In this document: piece after piece, positions 60,501 through 64,000 of the stretch
How positions within the stretch are numbered: position 1 is the first letter of the stretch
How the letters are laid out: the number at the start of each line of letters is the position of its first letter
Source of the DNA: Ochotona curzoniae
Taxonomy: Eukaryota; Chordata; Mammalia; Lagomorpha; Ochotonidae
Length of the DNA: 64,000 nt
Reading direction: 5' to 3'
Assembly (NCBI RefSeq): GCF_017591425.1
Contig: NW_024466307.1
Location: forward strand, 1,982,001 to 2,046,000
Notes under the pieces: generated by a model
Database searches by the model: none
Told to the model about the DNA's origin: nothing
The model's input: only the letters and a program-made list of their open reading frames with translations
Program-made: the position numbers and the translations under genes

Positions 60501-62987
60501 ACTGCTGCTTCCTAAAAAAAAAAATAATACATCTATTCAGTTTTACTTGAAAGGGAGGTTTACAGAGAGAAAGAGATCTGCTATCCACTGGTTCACTCCC
60601 TAGAACACCACAACAGTTGAAGCTGAGCCCATTTGAAGCCTAGAGCCTGGAGCCTCCTCCAGGTCTCCCATGGGGTTGCAGGGGCTGGAGGACTTGGGCC
60701 TCCTTCTGCTAATTTCCCAGGCCACAGGCCACTGGGTCAGAAGTGGAGCAGCCAGGATGTGAACTGGTGCCCATATGGGATGCCAGCACTTGCAGGTAGA
60801 GGATTAGACTATCGAGCCACAGTGCTGGCCCCATCACTGCTTTTGTGGTCTGGATCCATGCTGTAGTGGACTAAGCCCTGAGCACTGATTCAAGCCTGGC
60901 TGCTCCACTCCTTTTCCAGCTCCCTGCTAACGCGCCTGGGAAAGCAGTGGAGGATGGTCCAAGTCCTTGGGCTCCTGCACTCACGTGGGAGACCTGGCAG
61001 GGGCTCCTGGTTCCTGGCTTCAGACTGGCCAAGCTGCGACTATTGCAGCCATTTGGGGAGCAAACTAGAGGATGGAAGACCTCTCTGTCTCTCCTCTCTG
61101 TAACTCTGCCTTCCAAACAAAAATGAAATCTTAAAAAAAAATTTAAAACACAGACATAGCTTCAGTTTTCTGTTTGAGACAACACTTACCTAGCTTGATT
61201 TGTGCAAGATTAAACATACACAGATTTACAAATGCTTATGTTGTGTATGTGTGTATACTTATCAGTAACATACCAACCATAAAGATGATGCGATAGTGAG
61301 ATCTGGTCTTTTACATGACAAAGCTTATAGGTAAATTATTATACCTTAAGACATAATTGTGTTTTTAACATCCCTTAAGGCTGGCATAGGGGAGTAGCCA
61401 GCCTTGAATCACACTGCATCCCATAGCTACGTGTGGCTCCAGTCCCCGCTGCTCCACTTTTGATCGGCTCCTGGGAAACAGGCGATGACCCAGGTGGGAG
61501 ACCAGGACGGAGCTCCTGGGGTCAGCCAGCTCCACCCCGGCTGTTGCAGCCATTTGGCAAGTGCACCAGATGGGAGCTTTCCCTCCCTCCCTCTATCATT
61601 CTGCCTTTCAAGTAAACAAATAAATCCTTTTAAAAAGAACCCTTTTAAGTAGTTATTAGAGCTACTCTAGAATAACAGCTAATTGTGTGCCAAGAAATGT
61701 TCTAAGCCATACCCACACACCATGTTCTTGCAGAATTCTACAAAGCAAACAGGAAGCTTGTCATTCAATTATCATATTCCAGTAATAATCAAAACTCTTA
61801 TTTTAAAGAGGAAGCACTTGGGCGGAGAAGGCAAGCAGCAGTGTCCAGTTCTGAAAGAGCAGAACCAGGCGGCTCAGCTCAGGAGGCTCTCCCTGCCTTC
61901 GGCAGTCTGAACTACTAACATTACTGATGCTTAGCCCTGGCCATTGGAGGTCACACAGCTGGCCCTGCTGGGCAGAGTTCAGATCCAGCCTCCTTGCAAC
62001 CCCTACTTTCCTGTAGCAGTCAGAAGGACAACCCTCTCAAGACAAAGAAGGCACAGTGGTTAAGACGGTGCTGGTGTTATGGCCCAGAGGATCGAGCTGT
62101 CCCCGTAATGCCAGCATCCCCACAAGCCCTGGTTTGAGTCTCGGCTATTCCACTTCTGACCCAGCTCCCTGCTAATGTGCCTGAGAAAATAGCAGGAAAC
62201 TGCCCAAATGCCTGGGTCCCTGCCACCCACATGGGAGACCCAGATGGAGTTCCTGGCTCCTGGTCTCTGCCTGGCTTATCCCTGGCCACAGTAGGGTAGG
62301 GAGAAAACCAGTGGATGGAAGATCTCTCTCTCTCTGTCCTTTTATAACTCCGCTTTTCAGACAAATAAAAAAATGCATCTTAAAGGAAAAAAAAAAAGAT
62401 GCTGCTTGGGGCTCCCACATCTGAATGCAGCCCAGGGCTGAGGACGGAAGGGAGAGGGGATGACGACTCAGGACCTCGGGTTCCTGCCCTGTGTGCGGGA
62501 GACCTGGGTGGAGTTCTAGGCTCCTGACCTGAGCCTGGTCCAGTGCCAGCTGTTGTAGACTTTTATGGAACAAACCAGCATGCAAGAACATCTCTGCCCT
62601 TCAGATAATGAACAAGAAACCAGCCTCCCAAAGCCAAACAGGACTTCTTGCATCCACTGAGCAGCGCGCAGACTAGTCCTAAAGGAGACTCAGCCAGCCA
62701 CCCCGGGGCCATCTGACATGCAGCCGTAGGGCCAGGAGGGAGTCCCTGCTCTCACAGCCCAGGTGTGATCGCTGAGCACTGCTCGAGGGAGCCTGCCGCC
62801 TAACTGAAGGCAGCCCTGGCATTGCAAACACAACCACTTCCCCCGCGAAGGGCACGGGTCACCCCACAGACCTTCCTGCCGGCCAGCTTACCGACTTCCA
62901 CGGGCTTGCTGGTCAGCGCCGAGAAGGTGAGGTAAGTGACGTAGCAGCTGATGAGGCCCGACTGCAGCAGCCCCGAGTGCGGCTGTC
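54423..62987 (-). CDS. SERINC5: SERINC5, serine incorporator 5 (last six coding exons; partial)
   Basis: SERINC5 is a plasma-membrane protein with ten transmembrane helices. It is known to be packaged into retroviral particles and to lower their infectivity, and SERINCs have lipid-scrambling activity. Six exons on the minus strand (62892-62987, 59249-59375, 57390-57456, 55857-55896, 55082-55226, 54423-54570) join in frame (623 nt) and encode roughly the last 207 residues. They cover four hydrophobic helices: the one in the [14 protein letters not shown] exon, [37 protein letters not shown] and [20 protein letters not shown]. The C-terminus is CCPTRQFSV. The upstream exons should lie beyond base 64000. 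Confidence 0.97.
55082..55226 (-). CDS. SERINC5: SERINC5 penultimate coding exon
   Basis: Encodes [20 protein letters not shown], the ninth helix ([20 protein letters not shown]) and the split Asn codon. Donor GTGAGT. The acidic DTEE motif belongs to the cytoplasmic loop 4 cluster. Confidence 0.97.
55802..55826. repeat. (CA)n microsatellite in SERINC5 intron
   Basis: Read as (UG)12 in the transcript, starting about 30 nt downstream of the 5' splice site of the 40-nt exon at 55857-55896. Confidence 0.96.
55857..55896 (-). CDS. SERINC5: SERINC5 40-nt exon
   Basis: Encodes [13 protein letters not shown] plus one base: the cysteine-rich part of cytoplasmic loop 4, a likely palmitoylation site by analogy. 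Donor GTAAGT. Skipping would shift the reading frame. Confidence 0.95.
55897..57389 (-). other. SERINC5: SERINC5 intron between the 67-nt and 40-nt exons
   Basis: No SINE or additional exon recognised; GC-rich sequence. Confidence 0.5.
57390..57456 (-). CDS. SERINC5: SERINC5 67-nt exon
   Basis: Encodes [20 protein letters not shown] then LE: the start of cytoplasmic loop 4, matching human exactly. Ends in phase 0; donor GTGAGT. Confidence 0.97.
57775..57870. repeat. Short degenerate repeat of 'ctagcctgnagatgggttag' type
   Basis: Four to five imperfect units alternate 'agatgggctagcctg' and 'ggttagcctgg' over about 95 bp. Confidence 0.6.
57880..58165 (+). mobile_element. C-repeat SINE in SERINC5 intron
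   Basis: Body 'catttgggggaggggaccag' and an AAATAAATTAATTC tail; the head is diverged. It is antisense to SERINC5. Confidence 0.78.
59249..59375 (-). CDS. SERINC5: SERINC5 127-nt exon with N-glycosylation sequon
   Basis: Encodes [20 protein letters not shown], then [20 protein letters not shown]. Asn-Arg-Ser replaces the human Asn-Val-Thr sequon of the extracellular loop, so the glycosylation site is kept. It is followed by a transmembrane helix. Confidence 0.97.
59565..59850 (+). mobile_element. C-repeat SINE in SERINC5 intron
   Basis: Head 'ggggcctgtgttgtagctca', body with a 'gctcctggct' triplication and a GAATAAATAAATG tail. Confidence 0.86.
59994..60012 (+). promoter_or_regulatory. CTCF-like motif in SERINC5 intron
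   Basis: Reads acccagcagagggcacgt, a strong core match. Confidence 0.45.
60514..60832 (-). mobile_element. C-repeat SINE in SERINC5 intron, reverse
   Basis: Complete from an A/T-rich tail to the head remnant 'gagccacagtgctggcccc'. Confidence 0.9.
60850..61145 (+). mobile_element. C-repeat SINE in SERINC5 intron
   Basis: Head to head with the preceding copy; ends in 'cttaaaaaaaaatttaaaa'. Confidence 0.86.
61378..61635 (+). mobile_element. C-repeat SINE in SERINC5 intron
   Basis: Head 'aaggctggcataggggagta', shortened body, CAAGTAAACAAATAAAT tail. Confidence 0.85.
62067..62397 (+). mobile_element. C-repeat SINE in SERINC5 intron
   Basis: Head 'acggtgctggtgttatggcc', body, (CT)n and a 'gacaaataaaaaaatgcatc' tail. 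Confidence 0.87.
62445..62605 (+). mobile_element. C-repeat SINE fragment in SERINC5 intron
   Basis: Distal body only ('gggagacctgggtggagttc', 'aacaaaccagcatgcaagaa'). Confidence 0.65.
62892..62987 (-). CDS. SERINC5: SERINC5 96-nt exon (first SERINC5 exon in the window)
   Basis: Encodes [20 protein letters not shown], then [11 protein letters not shown]: a membrane helix that is nearly identical to human. Two leading bases complete a split Arg codon from an exon outside the window. Donor GTAAGC. Confidence 0.97.
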
Positions 62988-64000
62988 CTGGAGGGTGATG
63001 GACACAGCGGAGCAGGCTTGAAACGGCAACGGGTAGCTGGCACCGGTGCCAGTGCAAGCCCTCAAACACGGAAGGAACCCCACCCTCCCGGATCATATTC
63101 CTCCTCTAGAGAAAAGGGAATGGGGGCACAACACGTTATTCAGACTAAACGAAAACAAAGGGCCTGGCACCACGGCACAGCGTTACACTTCCACCTGTAG
63201 CACTGGCATCCCATATGGATCCTGGTTCAAGTCCTGGCAGTTCCATTTCCAATCCAGCCCCTTGCTGGTCTGGGAAGGCTGCAGATGACGGCCTAAGCCT
63301 TGGTTCCCTGCATCAACCTAGGAGATCCAGAAGAAAGTCCAGTTTCTTGGTTTCAGCCTGGACCAATCTTGGCTGTTCTGGCCATCTGGGGAGTGAATCA
63401 GCGGCTGGAAGATCTCTTTCTCTTTGTCTCTCCCTCTCTACATATAATGCTGCCTTCCAAATAAATACATTTTAAATCAATCTTTCCAGAAGCACGTCCC
63501 AGTTTCACAGCTGCAGTGAGGAGCCAGACTGAGCCCAGTAAACTGATATGGGATGCAAATCCCTTAACCACCAAGTTCAACACCCAACCTGCCCATAAGC
63601 TCTTGGGTCCCAAGGTCAGGCAAAGAGTTTCCTCACTGCTTGTGACTGTGGTCAGTCAGACGGACCTCACGGAGCCCACACTCTAAATTCCACAGGCCAC
63701 CAGACACCACCCACCCATGGCAGGGTCAGGGACAAGACAATCCTTGGGAGTCCTGGGTATACGCCAGTGTGGTGCAGGCTCAAACAGTAGTGTCCAGGCT
63801 CCACACTCTGCCAGGGGGACTTTTAAAGCCACAGTATTCTCCCACTAGCTGGACACCCGACCCCAGAGCCTCGGATGGGGAGCCACTCTCTCCTTCGGTC
63901 AAAACGTTTTGTTGAAATTCCTGTTGACAGTAAAGGTTGCCATTTCACCCAGTCTTCCCTTAAGTCAGATTTGTTTCCAGGATTATTATTAAATTAATAA
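62988..64000 (-). other. SERINC5: SERINC5 intron running off the right edge
   Basis: One SINE (63161-63485). The rest shows no exon, so the next upstream exon is expected beyond the window. Confidence 0.65.
63161..63485 (+). mobile_element. C-repeat SINE in SERINC5 intron
   Basis: Head 'gggcctggcaccacggcaca', full body and a CAAATAAATACATTTTAAATC tail truncated by few differences. Confidence 0.9.

Larger units (their letters stand above)
59376..62891 (-). other. SERINC5: SERINC5 intron between 96-nt and 127-nt exons
   Basis: Five or six SINE copies fill about half of it (listed separately); a CTCF-like motif lies at 59994-60012. No additional exon seen. Confidence 0.6.

Overview
This is a stretch of mammalian nuclear DNA. 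Genes are split into short GT-AG exons, and the non-coding DNA is packed with tRNA-derived SINEs of the lagomorph C-repeat type (tRNA-like head, a conserved body motif reading roughly 'gcctgggaaagcagt', a CT-rich segment and an AATAAA/A-rich tail). That points to a rabbit or pika. The youngest copies have a head and body I associate more with pika (Ochotona), but that is from memory and less certain.

Layout. About 1-7300 is intergenic sequence upstream of THBS4, with SINEs and short tandem repeats. About 7310-34820 is a complete plus-strand gene, THBS4 (thrombospondin-4). All 22 coding exons were found; every junction is GT-AG and every reading phase closes, giving a predicted 963-residue protein with no break. 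About 34820-51280 is intergenic. It holds a mutated L1 fragment, a head-to-tail SINE cluster, an isolated CpG island (43.5-44.25 kb) with promoter-like motifs but no gene I can name, two GC-rich minisatellites and a probable solo LTR. About 51280-64000 is the 3' part of SERINC5 on the minus strand: its last six coding exons and a probable 3' UTR. The upstream exons of SERINC5 lie beyond the right edge.

THBS4 and SERINC5 therefore converge tail to tail, as they do in human 5q14. The two genes are not functionally linked. THBS4 makes a secreted pentameric, calcium-binding matrix protein. SERINC5 makes a multipass membrane protein known as a restriction factor that lowers retrovirus particle infectivity.

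I found no undescribed biochemical system. The points most worth checking are: the orphan CpG island, with a TATA box and three evenly spaced CCAAT boxes facing left; a UG-repeat just downstream of a 40-nt SERINC5 exon; two minisatellites in THBS4 intron 20, one of which stays open in frame with exon 20; a divergent pair of CTCF-like motifs at the THBS4 3' end; and an unexplained CpG-dense minus-strand ORF at about 4.6 kb.
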